Part shown: piece after piece, positions 26,402-34,128 of the stretch
Layout: every line of letters starts with the position of its first letter
How positions within the stretch are numbered: position 1 is the stretch's first letter
DNA from: Pseudomonas mediterranea CFBP 5447
Lineage (GTDB): Bacteria > Pseudomonadota > Gammaproteobacteria > Pseudomonadales > Pseudomonadaceae
DNA length: 64,000 nt
Assembly (NCBI RefSeq): GCF_000774145.1
Contig: NZ_KN322986.1
Span: 248,001 to 312,000 of the forward strand
Direction: 5' to 3'
The notes under the pieces: generated by a model
The model's database searches: none
Seen by the model: only the letters and a program-made list of their open reading frames with translations
What the model was told of the DNA's origin: nothing
Position numbers and translations under genes: made by a program

Positions 26402-27997
26402 ATGCCCGTACCCGACCCCTTCCGCGAGGGCCTCGCCCGCGGCTGGACCACCTACAACGGCGCTCGACTGGCCCAGGACCTGACCCTGGAAGCAGACGTG
26501 GCGATCATCGGCAGCGGCGCGGGTGGCGGTACCACGGCGGAAATCCTCAGCGCGGCCGGCTACAACGTCTTGCTGATCGAGGAAGGCCCGCTCAAGACCA
26601 GCAGCGACTTCAAGCTGCTCGAGGACCAGGCCTACACCAGCCTGTACCAGGAAGGCCTGGGGCGCATGAGCAAGGATGGCGCCATCACCATCCTCCAGGG
26701 CCGGACCGTAGGTGGCACAACCTTGATCAACTGGACCTCAAGCTTCCGCACACCGGACCAGACCCTGAATCACTGGGCGACCGAACACAACGTCAAGGGG
26801 CACAGCCCGGCCGAGATGGCGCCCTGGTTCGAGCGGATGGAACAACGCCTGGGCGTGGCACCGTGGCTGATTCCGCCGAATGCCAACAACGACGTCATCC
26901 GCAAAGGCTGTGAACGGTTGGGCTATAGCTGGCACGTCATCCCACGCAATGTGCGCGGCTGCTGGAACCTGGGCTATTGCGGCATGGGCTGCCCGACCAA
27001 CGCCAAGCAGTCGATGCTGGTCACCACCATTCCGAGCCTGCTCGACAAGGGCGGCGCATTGCTTTACCTGGCGCGGGCCGAGCGCCTGACTCTCAAGAAC
27101 GATGCGGTCGTCGACCTGCAATGCCTGGCCATGGATGAGCGCTGTGTGGCACCCACCGGACGGCGCATCACCGTCAAGGCGCGCCACTACGTACTGGCCG
27201 GCGGCGGCATCAATAGTCCGGCACTGTTACTGCGCTCCGATGCCCCAGACCCTCATGAGCGCCTGGGCAAACGGACATTCCTGCATCTGGTGAACATGTC
27301 AGCCGGGCAGTTCGAAGAGGTCATCAACCCGTTCTACGGCGCACCACAATCGATCTATTCGGATCACTTCCAATGGCAGGACGGCGCTACCGGCAGAATG
27401 TCCTACAAACTCGAAGTGCCACCCTTGCACCCGGCCCTCGCCGCCACGCTACTGGGCGGTTTCGGCCCACAGAACGCTGATCGCATGGCGCAACTGCCCC
27501 ATACCCATGCCATGCTGGCCTTGCTGCGCGACGGCTTTCATCCGGACAGCCCCGGCGGCAGCGTCGAGTTGCGCAGCGATGGCACGCCGGTGCTCGACTA
27601 CCGCGTTTCACCCTACGCCTGGGACGGCTTGCGCCGCGCCTTCCACAGCATGGCCGAGATCCAGTTCGCCGGCGGCGCCAAGGCGGTCATGCCACTGCAT
27701 GGTGATGCCCGCTACGTGAATACACTGGCCGAAGCCCGAAGCCTGATCGACGGGCTGGACCTGGCCTTGTATCGCACACGCTTGGGCAGCGCCCATGTGA
27801 TGGGCGGTTGCGCGATGGGCGAAACGCCGCAAACTGCCGTCGCCGACAGCCTCGGCCGCCATCATCAACTCAGTAACCTTTCGATCCACGACGGCTCGCT
27901 GTTCCCCACCAGCATCGGCGCCAACCCGCAATTGTCGGTGTATGGGTTGACGGCAAAACTGGCGACATCCCTGGCCGAACGTCTGGGAAATCCATGA
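26402..27997 (+). CDS. laoA: GMC-family long-chain alcohol dehydrogenase LaoA
   Basis: This 531-residue flavoprotein has the FAD dinucleotide motif VAIIGSGAGGGTTAEIL (~31-47) and the GMC segment GRTVGGTTLINWTSSFRTP. A ferredoxin-like cysteine cluster region CWNLGYCGMGCPTNAKQS is present, and the C-terminal GMC catalytic part has SAHVMGGCAMG and NPQLSVYGL. In P. aeruginosa LaoA oxidises long-chain alcohols such as dodecanol to aldehydes. It lacks a signal peptide, so location with Tat-exported LaoB needs explaining; association at the membrane is possible. Confidence 0.9.
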   Translation: MPVPDPFREGLARGWTTYNGARLAQDLTLEADVAIIGSGAGGGTTAEILSAAGYNVLLIEEGPLKTSSDFKLLEDQAYTSLYQEGLGRMSKDGAITILQGRTVGGTTLINWTSSFRTPDQTLNHWATEHNVKGHSPAEMAPWFERMEQRLGVAPWLIPPNANNDVIRKGCERLGYSWHVIPRNVRGCWNLGYCGMGCPTNAKQSMLVTTIPSLLDKGGALLYLARAERLTLKNDAVVDLQCLAMDERCVAPTGRRITVKARHYVLAGGGINSPALLLRSDAPDPHERLGKRTFLHLVNMSAGQFEEVINPFYGAPQSIYSDHFQWQDGATGRMSYKLEVPPLHPALAATLLGGFGPQNADRMAQLPHTHAMLALLRDGFHPDSPGGSVELRSDGTPVLDYRVSPYAWDGLRRAFHSMAEIQFAGGAKAVMPLHGDARYVNTLAEARSLIDGLDLALYRTRLGSAHVMGGCAMGETPQTAVADSLGRHHQLSNLSIHDGSLFPTSIGANPQLSVYGLTAKLATSLAERLGNP

Positions 27998-28112
27998 ATA
28001 TCCAGATCATTCGCAGCGTCTATAGTGCTTTCTTATCCCACAGCCGACTTGGCCGACCGAGAAGGCTGCGATACCATCCGACTCCCCAACGGACTCCCGC
28101 CAGGACGACGCG

Positions 28113-28592
28113 ATGAACCGAGTGTTGTACCCAGGTACCTTCGACCCTATTACCAAGGGCCATGGCGATCTGGTCGAACGCGCCGCGCGCCTGTTCGATC
28201 ATGTGATCATTGCCGTTGCCGCCAGCCCGAAGAAAAACCCACTGTTCCCGCTGGAACAACGGGTGGAGCTGGCCCGTGAAGTCACCAAGCACCTGCCCAA
28301 CGTAGAAGTGGTCGGTTTCTCGACGCTGTTGGCGCACTTTGCCAAGGAACAGAACGCCAATGTGTTCCTGCGCGGCCTGCGGGCGGTTTCGGACTTCGAA
28401 TACGAGTTCCAGCTGGCCAATATGAACCGCCAGTTGGCCCCGGACGTCGAAAGTCTTTTCCTGACGCCGTCGGAGCGCTATTCGTTCATCTCATCGACCC
28501 TGGTACGCGAAATCGCTGCCCTGGGCGGCGACATCACCAAGTTCGTCCACCCGGCCGTGGCCGATGCGCTGACCCTGCGCTTCAAGAAGTAG
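28113..28592 (+). CDS. coaD: Phosphopantetheine adenylyltransferase
   Basis: This 159-residue enzyme makes dephospho-CoA from phosphopantetheine and ATP. The nucleotidyltransferase motif YPGTFDPITKGH is at residues 6-17 and the second signature RYSFISSTLVREIA is near 127-140. Its length matches the family exactly. It is followed by a ferredoxin gene, a conserved pseudomonad pair. Confidence 0.97.
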   Translation: MNRVLYPGTFDPITKGHGDLVERAARLFDHVIIAVAASPKKNPLFPLEQRVELAREVTKHLPNVEVVGFSTLLAHFAKEQNANVFLRGLRAVSDFEYEFQLANMNRQLAPDVESLFLTPSERYSFISSTLVREIAALGGDITKFVHPAVADALTLRFKK

Positions 28593-28728
28593 TCCGGCTG
28601 GCTGCGATCCACTTCGCGTCAACGCGAGCGCAGTCCATCGCACCCACGTGCACTGCGCTCGCCAATGCGGCACAATTGCGCATATTCGTTTTCAGATGCC
28701 CGGGCCCAACGCCCCGGCAGGAGCCTGC

Positions 28729-28980
28729 ATGTCCCTGATCATCACCGACGACTGCATCAATTGCGACGTCTGCGAACCCGAATGCCCGAACGAGGCCATT
28801 TCACAAGGCGAAGAGATCTACGTCATCGATCCGAACCTGTGCACCCAGTGCGTCGGCCATTACGACGAGCCCCAGTGCCAGCAGGTCTGCCCGGTGGATT
28901 GCATTCCGCTGGACGAGGCCCATCCGGAAACCGAAGAACAGTTGATGGCGAAATATCGCAGGATCACTGGGAAGGGTTGA
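28729..28980 (+). CDS. fdx: YfhL-type 2[4Fe-4S] ferredoxin
   Basis: This 83-residue protein has two iron-sulfur motifs: CINCDVCEPECPNE and a second set with the eight-residue insertion CTQCVGHYDEPQCQQVCPVDC, a hallmark of the Allochromatium-type ferredoxin family with very low second potentials. The start at 28729 is preceded by AGGAG. It is 136 bp downstream of coaD. Its redox partner is unknown. Confidence 0.93.
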   Translation: MSLIITDDCINCDVCEPECPNEAISQGEEIYVIDPNLCTQCVGHYDEPQCQQVCPVDCIPLDEAHPETEEQLMAKYRRITGKG

Positions 28981-29012
28981 GCCAGAAGTTTGTGTAGCGT
29001 CTGCACCGGCCT

Positions 29013-29090
29013 CATCGCGAGCAGGCTCGCTCCCACAGGACACCTGCTGTGTCGATCTGGATCTCTTGTGGGAGCGAGCCTGCTCGCGAT
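29013..29090. repeat. REP inverted pair
   Basis: ATCGCGAGCAGGCTCGCTCC and its inverse face each other across ~28 bp, between the convergent ferredoxin gene and a small hypothetical gene. Confidence 0.9.
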
Positions 29091-29115
29091 GAGGCCATCA
29101 GCACCACCGCACGAT

Positions 29116-29436
29116 TCACTCCTGCTGCTCAAACCCCTCCCCAACGCACCCCAGGCACCGCACAAAGGTGGCCTTCGCCGGATCCACCACCAGCGCCTTC
29201 CCCGCATCGCCGACCCCGCCACCCAACGCGGTGAAGGGCAACGACACCACGAACGCCCCCGCACCGATCACGGTGGCGGCGAGCAGTAGCGGCCGGGCGA
29301 TCAACAAGTCGCCGATCATGGCGAAAGCGGGCGGATTCTGGATGGTGTAGCGCGGATCGCCACTGCCGCTGTTCGCCAGGACGGGCAAACCCAGGGTCAG
29401 CAGCAGCGTCAGAACAACAGGTCGAAGCAGTCTCAT
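29116..29436 (-). CDS. Small exported/membrane protein of unknown function
   Basis: This 106-residue protein has a signal peptide (MRLLRPVVLTLLLTLGLPVLA), a hydrophobic helix at ~46-72 (LLIARPLLLAATVIGAGAFVVSLPFTALGG is described here only by position and character) and a C-terminal CLGCVGEG with two cysteines. I do not recognise its function. It follows mutM by 57 bp and may be co-transcribed with it. Confidence 0.7.
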   Translation of the reverse strand: MRLLRPVVLTLLLTLGLPVLANSGSGDPRYTIQNPPAFAMIGDLLIARPLLLAATVIGAGAFVVSLPFTALGGGVGDAGKALVVDPAKATFVRCLGCVGEGFEQQE

Positions 29437-29493
29437 GGGGGATCGATCCTTCGGCTGATCAGTATGACTACTGACTATAGACCGTCGGACGAA

Positions 29494-30306
29494 TCAGCTT
29501 TGACAACGCGGACACCAGACACTTGCACGCTGGCCCAGGCGAATTTCCCGCAAGCCCGTGCCACAGACCTTGCACAGCTCCCCGCCCCGGCCGTACACGA
29601 ACAGTTCCTGCTGGAAATACCCTGGCTGGCCATCGCCGCCAATGAAATCCCGCAACGTGGTACCACCACGCTCGATGGCATGGGTAAGGATGCGTTTGAT
29701 CTCGACGGCCAGTTTCAAATACCGGGCCCGGGAAATGCCTCCAGCGGCCCGACGCGGGTCGATATCAGCGGCGAACAGTGCTTCGGTCGCATAGATATTG
29801 CCCACGCCCACGACCACCGCGTTGTCCATGATGAACGGCTTGACCGCCATGGAGCGCCCACGGGAGAGCTGGAACAGACGCTCACCGTCAAATAGATCGG
29901 TCAATGGCTCCGGTCCGAGGCGGACCAGCAATTCATGGTTGAGCGGGTCGAGGCTCCAGAGCATCGCGCCAAAGCGTCGCGGGTCGGTGTAGCGCAACGC
30001 CAGGCCGGACTCCAGCTCGATGTCCACATGCTCGTGCCTGGCGGCAGGCATGCCCACTTCCACCAGCCGCAGATTGCCGGACATACCCAGGTGACTGATC
30101 AAGGTGCCGGCCTCGGCATTGATCAGCAGGTATTTGGCCCGCCGCTCCACCTGCACGATGCGCTGGCCCGAAAGCCGCACGTCGAGGTCTTCCGGAATCG
30201 GCCAGCGCAGGCGGCGGTCGCGCACGATCACACGGCTGACCCGCTGCCCTTCAAGGTGTGGCGCGATTCCGCGGCGGGTGGTTTCGACTTCCGGCAGTTC
30301 TGGCAT
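29494..30306 (-). CDS. mutM: Formamidopyrimidine-DNA glycosylase
   Basis: This 270-residue bifunctional DNA glycosylase/AP lyase removes 8-oxoguanine and formamidopyrimidines. The catalytic N-terminus reads M-PELPEVET (Pro2, Glu3), the helix-two-turn-helix region includes KPFIMDN, and the C-terminal zinc finger has CKVCGTGL ... CPRCQ. Its length is standard. Confidence 0.97.
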   Translation of the reverse strand: MPELPEVETTRRGIAPHLEGQRVSRVIVRDRRLRWPIPEDLDVRLSGQRIVQVERRAKYLLINAEAGTLISHLGMSGNLRLVEVGMPAARHEHVDIELESGLALRYTDPRRFGAMLWSLDPLNHELLVRLGPEPLTDLFDGERLFQLSRGRSMAVKPFIMDNAVVVGVGNIYATEALFAADIDPRRAAGGISRARYLKLAVEIKRILTHAIERGGTTLRDFIGGDGQPGYFQQELFVYGRGGELCKVCGTGLREIRLGQRASVWCPRCQS

Positions 30307-30335
30307 GGGGCTCTCGAGTCAGGCGAGCTGGGCAC

Positions 30336-31205
30336 TCAACGAGTGGCGAGGTCGCGGATTTCCTGTTTCTGGGTCTGGAAGTCGTATTCCGACAAGCCGA
30401 TGTAATCGAGCACCAGGGGGCCGACACAATCCCATTCATGGTCTTCGGCCTGATTGCCCAGCACCCGGTGGGACGCACAGATGTTCTCGGACATCTTCAG
30501 GATCGCCAGCAGGTTCTTCAGCGAGCTGTTGTTGCGTGAAGAATCGTCGCTGAAAACCGCCAGGGCATTGTGGTGATTGGCGATGGCCTGGCTGACATGA
30601 TCCGGCAAACGCCAGGATTTGGAGGTGTAGTAACCGACTACGGCGTGGTTGGTATTGAACACGCGGTTCTCCGTATCCACCACCCGGCATTCGGCGCTCG
30701 CGCTGGCGTAAGCCTCCTCGAGCACGGCCATGTAGTTGGGAAACTGCTTGAGCATCAGCGGCACGCCGCAATCGTGGAACAACCCCAGGGCATAGGCCTC
30801 ATCGCCATTCTCCAGGCCGACCCGCTTGGCCAGGGTCAGACAGGTCATTGCCACGTCCTGGGCCGTATCCCAGAAGCGGTTCAGGGTGACGATGGCATCG
30901 TCGTGCAACTCACCCTTGATCGACTGCGCGTTGATCAGGTTGATGATCGAACGGCTGCCCAACAGGTTCACTGCGCGCTGGATCGAGGTGATCTTGTTGC
31001 GCAAGCCGTAATATGGCGAGTTGACGATCTTCAGCAAGGCCCCGGAAAGCCCCGGGTCCTGGGAGATCAGCTTGGCGATGGTCTCCAGGTCCGGATCGGG
31101 CATGTACTGTTCCATCTGCAGATCCACCATGATCTGCGGCTGGGGCGGCACGCTGATGCCTTGCAGGGACTGTTGGATCTGTTCGGTGGAAAGCTCTTTG
31201 GACAT
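30336..31205 (-). CDS. HDOD domain protein
   Basis: This 289-residue protein consists largely of one HDOD domain (~20-230: ISQDPGLSGALLKIVNSPYYG, LFHDCGVPLML). HDOD domains are related to HD hydrolases but usually lack metal-dependent activity and act in signalling or regulation. The start at 31205 begins MSKELSTEQ. It is divergent from rlmI and followed by mutM. Confidence 0.88.
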   Translation of the reverse strand: MSKELSTEQIQQSLQGISVPPQPQIMVDLQMEQYMPDPDLETIAKLISQDPGLSGALLKIVNSPYYGLRNKITSIQRAVNLLGSRSIINLINAQSIKGELHDDAIVTLNRFWDTAQDVAMTCLTLAKRVGLENGDEAYALGLFHDCGVPLMLKQFPNYMAVLEEAYASASAECRVVDTENRVFNTNHAVVGYYTSKSWRLPDHVSQAIANHHNALAVFSDDSSRNNSSLKNLLAILKMSENICASHRVLGNQAEDHEWDCVGPLVLDYIGLSEYDFQTQKQEIRDLATR

Positions 31206-31432
31206 GGGCACACACTCTGGGACAGGCAAGGATTCTAACCCTGAAAAACGGATCCGACACACCGCCTGGGTAGATCGGCGAAACTTTCATGAGACTCACG
31301 CCTGAGTCGGCAACGACTCCAGTGAGCTTGAGCTGTTTTTCGTACCGGCGATCCGGTTGCCACATATCGACCTCCAGGCCCGCCAATCCCCCCAACACGG
31401 TATACTCCCGCTCTTTTTTTCGGAGCGACGTC

Positions 31433-32629
31433 ATGTCCCTGCCCAGCCTGCGCCTCAAAGCCAACGCCGACCGTCGCCTGCGCGCCGGCCACCTGTGGGT
31501 CTACAGTAACGAAATCGACGTGGCCGCCACCCCGCTGCATGGTTTCAAGGCCGGTGACCAGGCGATCCTCGAAGCTGCCGGCGGCAAGCCGCTGGGCATC
31601 GTCGCGATGAGCCCCAACAACCTGATCTGCGCCCGCCTGCTGTCCCGTGACGCGAAGCTGCCGCTGGACAAATCCCTGCTGGTGCATCGCCTCAACGTCG
31701 CGTTGTCCTTGCGCGAACGGCTGTTCGACAAGCCGTTCTATCGCCTGGTCTATGGCGACTCCGACCTGTTGCCGGGCCTGGTGGTCGACCGCTTCGGCGA
31801 CATCCTGGTGGTGCAGATCGCTTCCGCCACCATGGAAACCCACAAGGATGACGTGATCGCCGCCCTGACCCAGGTGCTCAAGCCCAGCGGCATTCTGTTC
31901 AAGAACGACTCCGCCGCCCGCGATGCCGAAGGCCTGCAGCGCTACGTCGAAACCGTGTTCGGCCTGGTGCCGGAATGGGTTGCTCTGGAAGAGAACGGGG
32001 TGAAGTTCGAAGCACCGGTCATGGAAGGCCAGAAGACCGGCTGGTTCTACGACCACCGCATGAACCGCGCACGCCTGGCGCCCTATGCCAAGGGCAAGCG
32101 GGTACTGGACCTGTTCAGCTACATCGGCGGCTGGGGCGTGCAAGCCGCGGCGTTCGGTGCCAGCGAAGTCTTCTGCGTCGACGCCTCGGGCTTCGCCCTC
32201 GACGGTGTCGAACGCAACGCGGCGCTGAATGGCTTTGCCGAAAAACTGACCTGCATTGAAGGCGATGTATTCGAGGCCCTGAAGGAACTCAAGGCCAGCG
32301 AAGAGCGTTTCGACGTGATCGTCGCCGACCCGCCAGCCTTCATCAAGCGCAAGAAAGACCTCAAGAATGGCGAAGGTGCCTATCGCCGCCTCAATGAACA
32401 AGCCATGCGCCTGCTCACCAAGGACGGCATCCTGGTCAGTGCTTCGTGCTCGATGCACTTGCCGGAAGACGACCTGCAGAACATCCTGCTGACCAGCGCC
32501 CGTCACCTGGACCGCAACATTCAATTGCTTGAACGCGGTGGTCAGGGCCCGGACCACCCGGTTCACCCGGCCATCCCCGAGACCCGCTACATCAAGAGCA
32601 TCACCTGCCGGTTGCTGCCCAACAGCTAA
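31433..32629 (+). CDS. rlmI: 23S rRNA (cytosine1962-C5)-methyltransferase
   Basis: This 398-residue enzyme has an N-terminal PUA domain (LRLKANADRRLRAGHLWVYSNEI) and a Rossmann methyltransferase domain: SAM loop LDLFSYIGGWGVQAA, NPP-type motif VADPPAF and catalytic-region SCSMHL. It methylates C1962 of 23S rRNA. The ATG at 31433 follows CGGAGCGACGTC. Ends at a strong terminator that separates it from the accessory operon downstream. Confidence 0.95.
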   Translation: MSLPSLRLKANADRRLRAGHLWVYSNEIDVAATPLHGFKAGDQAILEAAGGKPLGIVAMSPNNLICARLLSRDAKLPLDKSLLVHRLNVALSLRERLFDKPFYRLVYGDSDLLPGLVVDRFGDILVVQIASATMETHKDDVIAALTQVLKPSGILFKNDSAARDAEGLQRYVETVFGLVPEWVALEENGVKFEAPVMEGQKTGWFYDHRMNRARLAPYAKGKRVLDLFSYIGGWGVQAAAFGASEVFCVDASGFALDGVERNAALNGFAEKLTCIEGDVFEALKELKASEERFDVIVADPPAFIKRKKDLKNGEGAYRRLNEQAMRLLTKDGILVSASCSMHLPEDDLQNILLTSARHLDRNIQLLERGGQGPDHPVHPAIPETRYIKSITCRLLPNS

Positions 32630-32656
32630 GCCTCGCGGCGGTATGCAGCCACACCC

Positions 32657-32686
32657 AAATCGCAGCTTCGGCTGCGATTTTTTTTG
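32657..32686 (+). terminator. Rho-independent terminator after rlmI
   Basis: AAATCGCAGC-TTCG-GCTGCGATTT: a perfect 10-bp stem with a UUCG tetraloop followed by a T run. It isolates the next operon from rlmI transcription. Confidence 0.95.
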
Positions 32687-32787
32687 CGTCCGAAAAGTTA
32701 CCTTGCATTGAAGTTAATGCCGGCGCCTGCAATTTTTTGTAAGACCCCTCCCACATTATTACTGGAGCTTTCCTACTCAATCTCCTC

Positions 32788-32815
32788 TTGCCAAGCACTC
32801 ATTAAAAACTATGAT
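32788..32815 (+). promoter_or_regulatory. Sigma-70 promoter candidate of the short-peptide operon
   Basis: TTGCCA, a 16-base spacer and TATGAT match the consensus at five of six positions each. The predicted start of transcription falls near 32822, leaving a ~63-base leader before the short gene. The region 32690-32880 is visibly AT-richer than the flanking core genes. Confidence 0.7.
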
Positions 32816-32821
32816 TGAACA

Positions 32822-32838
32822 GTCACTTCACAAGTGAC
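32822..32838. promoter_or_regulatory. Palindromic operator candidate over the predicted transcription start
   Basis: GTCACTT-CAC-AAGTGAC is a perfect 7-bp inverted repeat starting seven bases after the -10 element. Binding there would block transcription, so repression is the simplest reading. No regulator gene lies in the cassette. Confidence 0.55.
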
Positions 32839-32884
32839 AAATATTTAAAAACACAACACTTATTCAACGCAAAGGAGCTGCATC

Positions 32885-32956
32885 ATGAAAGCAATCAATC
32901 TGGAAGCTGACAAAATCGCAAACCTGGCAGGCCTGATTGTTCCAAAGAGCCGCTAA
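32885..32956 (+). CDS. 23-residue peptide, putative precursor of a ribosomal peptide-derived product
   Basis: This gene is too short for routine gene calling. An ideal ribosome site AAAGGAG (32871-32877) stands seven bases before the ATG, the best in the neighbourhood. The peptide begins MKAINLEADK (1-10), continues IANLAGLIVP (11-20) and ends Lys21-Ser22-Arg23. It has no Cys, Thr, Tyr or Trp and one Ser; four basic and two acidic residues; a hydrophobic LAGLIV core at 14-19. It is first in an operon with a SagB-like flavoprotein, an AurF-like diiron oxygenase and an MFS exporter. The size and position recall PqqA, the 23-24-residue substrate of PQQ synthesis, but the sequence lacks the Glu/Tyr pair of PqqA. 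Substrate role is inference; a regulatory leader peptide is the main alternative. Confidence 0.72.
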   Translation: MKAINLEADKIANLAGLIVPKSR

Positions 32957-32982
32957 GCCAGTAAACGCTTGAAGTAAACGAT

Positions 32983-33010
32983 GGGCTGAGGAGTGCCGGC
33001 ACCTCAGCTC
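32983..33010 (+). promoter_or_regulatory. Intercistronic stem-loop after the 23-codon gene
   Basis: GCTGAG-GA-GTGC-CG-GCAC-CTCAGC (32985-33008, extendable by two pairs) folds into a stem with one bulge. No T run follows, so it is not a full terminator. Its place, between a peptide gene and its modification genes, is where processing or partial termination signals keep precursor mRNA in excess. Confidence 0.65.
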
Positions 33011-33045
33011 CATCCGAACGCTTTTCCCCAGCGGAATCCTTCTGC

Positions 33046-34128
33046 ATGCATATAAATCCGTGCCTTTTCATTCTTGCGCGCACGCCGCATCAAGTTGTAT
33101 GGAACTACGAGCGTCATACCCAGTTCGAACTCGACCCGCATTATTCGATACGACTGGCGCAACTAATAGCCAACCCACTGCAATTCGACATCAACCACGC
33201 TATCGATGCCGACTTCCTGAAAGCGGACATACTCATCGAAGAACCGAGAGTCCCCATTGAATGGCACTGGGATGAGTTATCCAAGATATTCCACATCGGC
33301 ACAAAGAATATTCCTTGTGCACAAGTTCCCAGGGATGTGAACGAATGGGCGACCGAATATCTGCAACATTGCAATGAAGTGCTGTCTTCACCAGCACCTC
33401 CCGCCCGGACAAGAACGTATCATGCCGACCGGATCGTCCTGGCTCCCTGTACGCTGATCGACATGCCGGACGTTTCGCTGTCCCAGGCCCTGGTGGGTCG
33501 AAGCACTTCCCGCTCATTCAGCGAACAAGCCATCTCGATCGAACAGATCGGCACGCTCCTGTACCTGACCCTGGGTTACCTGAACGAACGCCGGGGCACC
33601 CAGGAGGCCACCTGCCCCGATGCATTGGGGGGCAGACGCAGCAGCCCTTCGGGGGGTGGCCTGAATGCGTGTGAGGGTTACCTGTATGTACGCAACGTGA
33701 CGGGCCTGGCGCCCGGCATCTACGCCTATCATCCGGACACACATGCCCTGGGCCTGATCCGGTCCCTGCCTGCCGAACCTCTGGGCAACCTGTTGTGCGG
33801 TCAGCACTTCATCAATCCGCTGCCGTTCGGGCTGTTCCTCACCTCGCGCTTCGACAAGCTCTGGTGGAAATACCCGCACTCTCGGGCCTACCGGATGGCT
33901 TTCGTCGAAACCGGTCACGTGTCCCAGACCTTCCTGATGGTTGCAACGGCGCTGGGCCTCGACACCTGGTTGACCGGTGCATTGGCCGATCGTGAAGTCG
34001 AACACCTGCTCGGCCTTGAGGGCGTTTGCGAACAACCGTTGTTTTTTGTCGGCTGCGGTCACGGCGACGGGCAGGTGCACTGCAGGGAGCTGATGGCGTT
34101 GGTCGAAGGACCGGAGATGCCTTCATGA
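33046..34128 (+). CDS. SagB-type (nitroreductase-fold) flavin oxidoreductase
   Basis: This 360-residue protein has an N-terminal domain (~1-140, with the SagB-like WDELSKIFHIGTKN at 76-89) and a C-terminal FMN-binding nitroreductase-fold domain. The latter has GRSTSRSFSE (151-160), SSPSGGGLNACEGYLYV (199-215), PGIYAYHPDTHAL (223-235) and AFVETGHVSQTFLMVATALG (285-304). SagB/McbC enzymes oxidise azolines to azoles in peptides made by YcaO cyclodehydratases, but no YcaO or E1-like partner is here and the short peptide has no Cys or Thr. It may therefore oxidise a different bond, for example an alpha-beta C-C or C-N bond. The ATG at 33046 has a weak GGAA site; the stop overlaps the next start by four bases. 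Confidence 0.85.
   Translation: MHINPCLFILARTPHQVVWNYERHTQFELDPHYSIRLAQLIANPLQFDINHAIDADFLKADILIEEPRVPIEWHWDELSKIFHIGTKNIPCAQVPRDVNEWATEYLQHCNEVLSSPAPPARTRTYHADRIVLAPCTLIDMPDVSLSQALVGRSTSRSFSEQAISIEQIGTLLYLTLGYLNERRGTQEATCPDALGGRRSSPSGGGLNACEGYLYVRNVTGLAPGIYAYHPDTHALGLIRSLPAEPLGNLLCGQHFINPLPFGLFLTSRFDKLWWKYPHSRAYRMAFVETGHVSQTFLMVATALGLDTWLTGALADREVEHLLGLEGVCEQPLFFVGCGHGDGQVHCRELMALVEGPEMPS

Noticed and set aside
30910..31464. Minus-strand frame starting near 31464 with MTSLRKKEREYTVLGG
   Set aside because: It runs antisense into the rlmI start and through the HDOD gene in another frame; no ribosome site or family recognised.
32712..32814. 33-codon plus-strand frame beginning MPAPAIFCK upstream of the short-peptide gene
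   Set aside because: No ribosome site, overlaps the -35/-10 elements and would end at the -10, so it cannot be made from the predicted transcript.
32885..32956. Reading the 23-codon gene as PqqA
   Set aside because: Length is similar but the PqqA Glu-x3-Tyr core is absent, and no pqqB-F genes are nearby.
32885..33010. Reading the 23-codon gene plus hairpin as a branched-chain attenuation leader
   Set aside because: Seven of 23 residues are Leu, Ile or Val and ilvD is downstream, but the hairpin has no T run, no alternative pairing is evident, and three unrelated genes intervene. Kept as the main alternative, not favoured.
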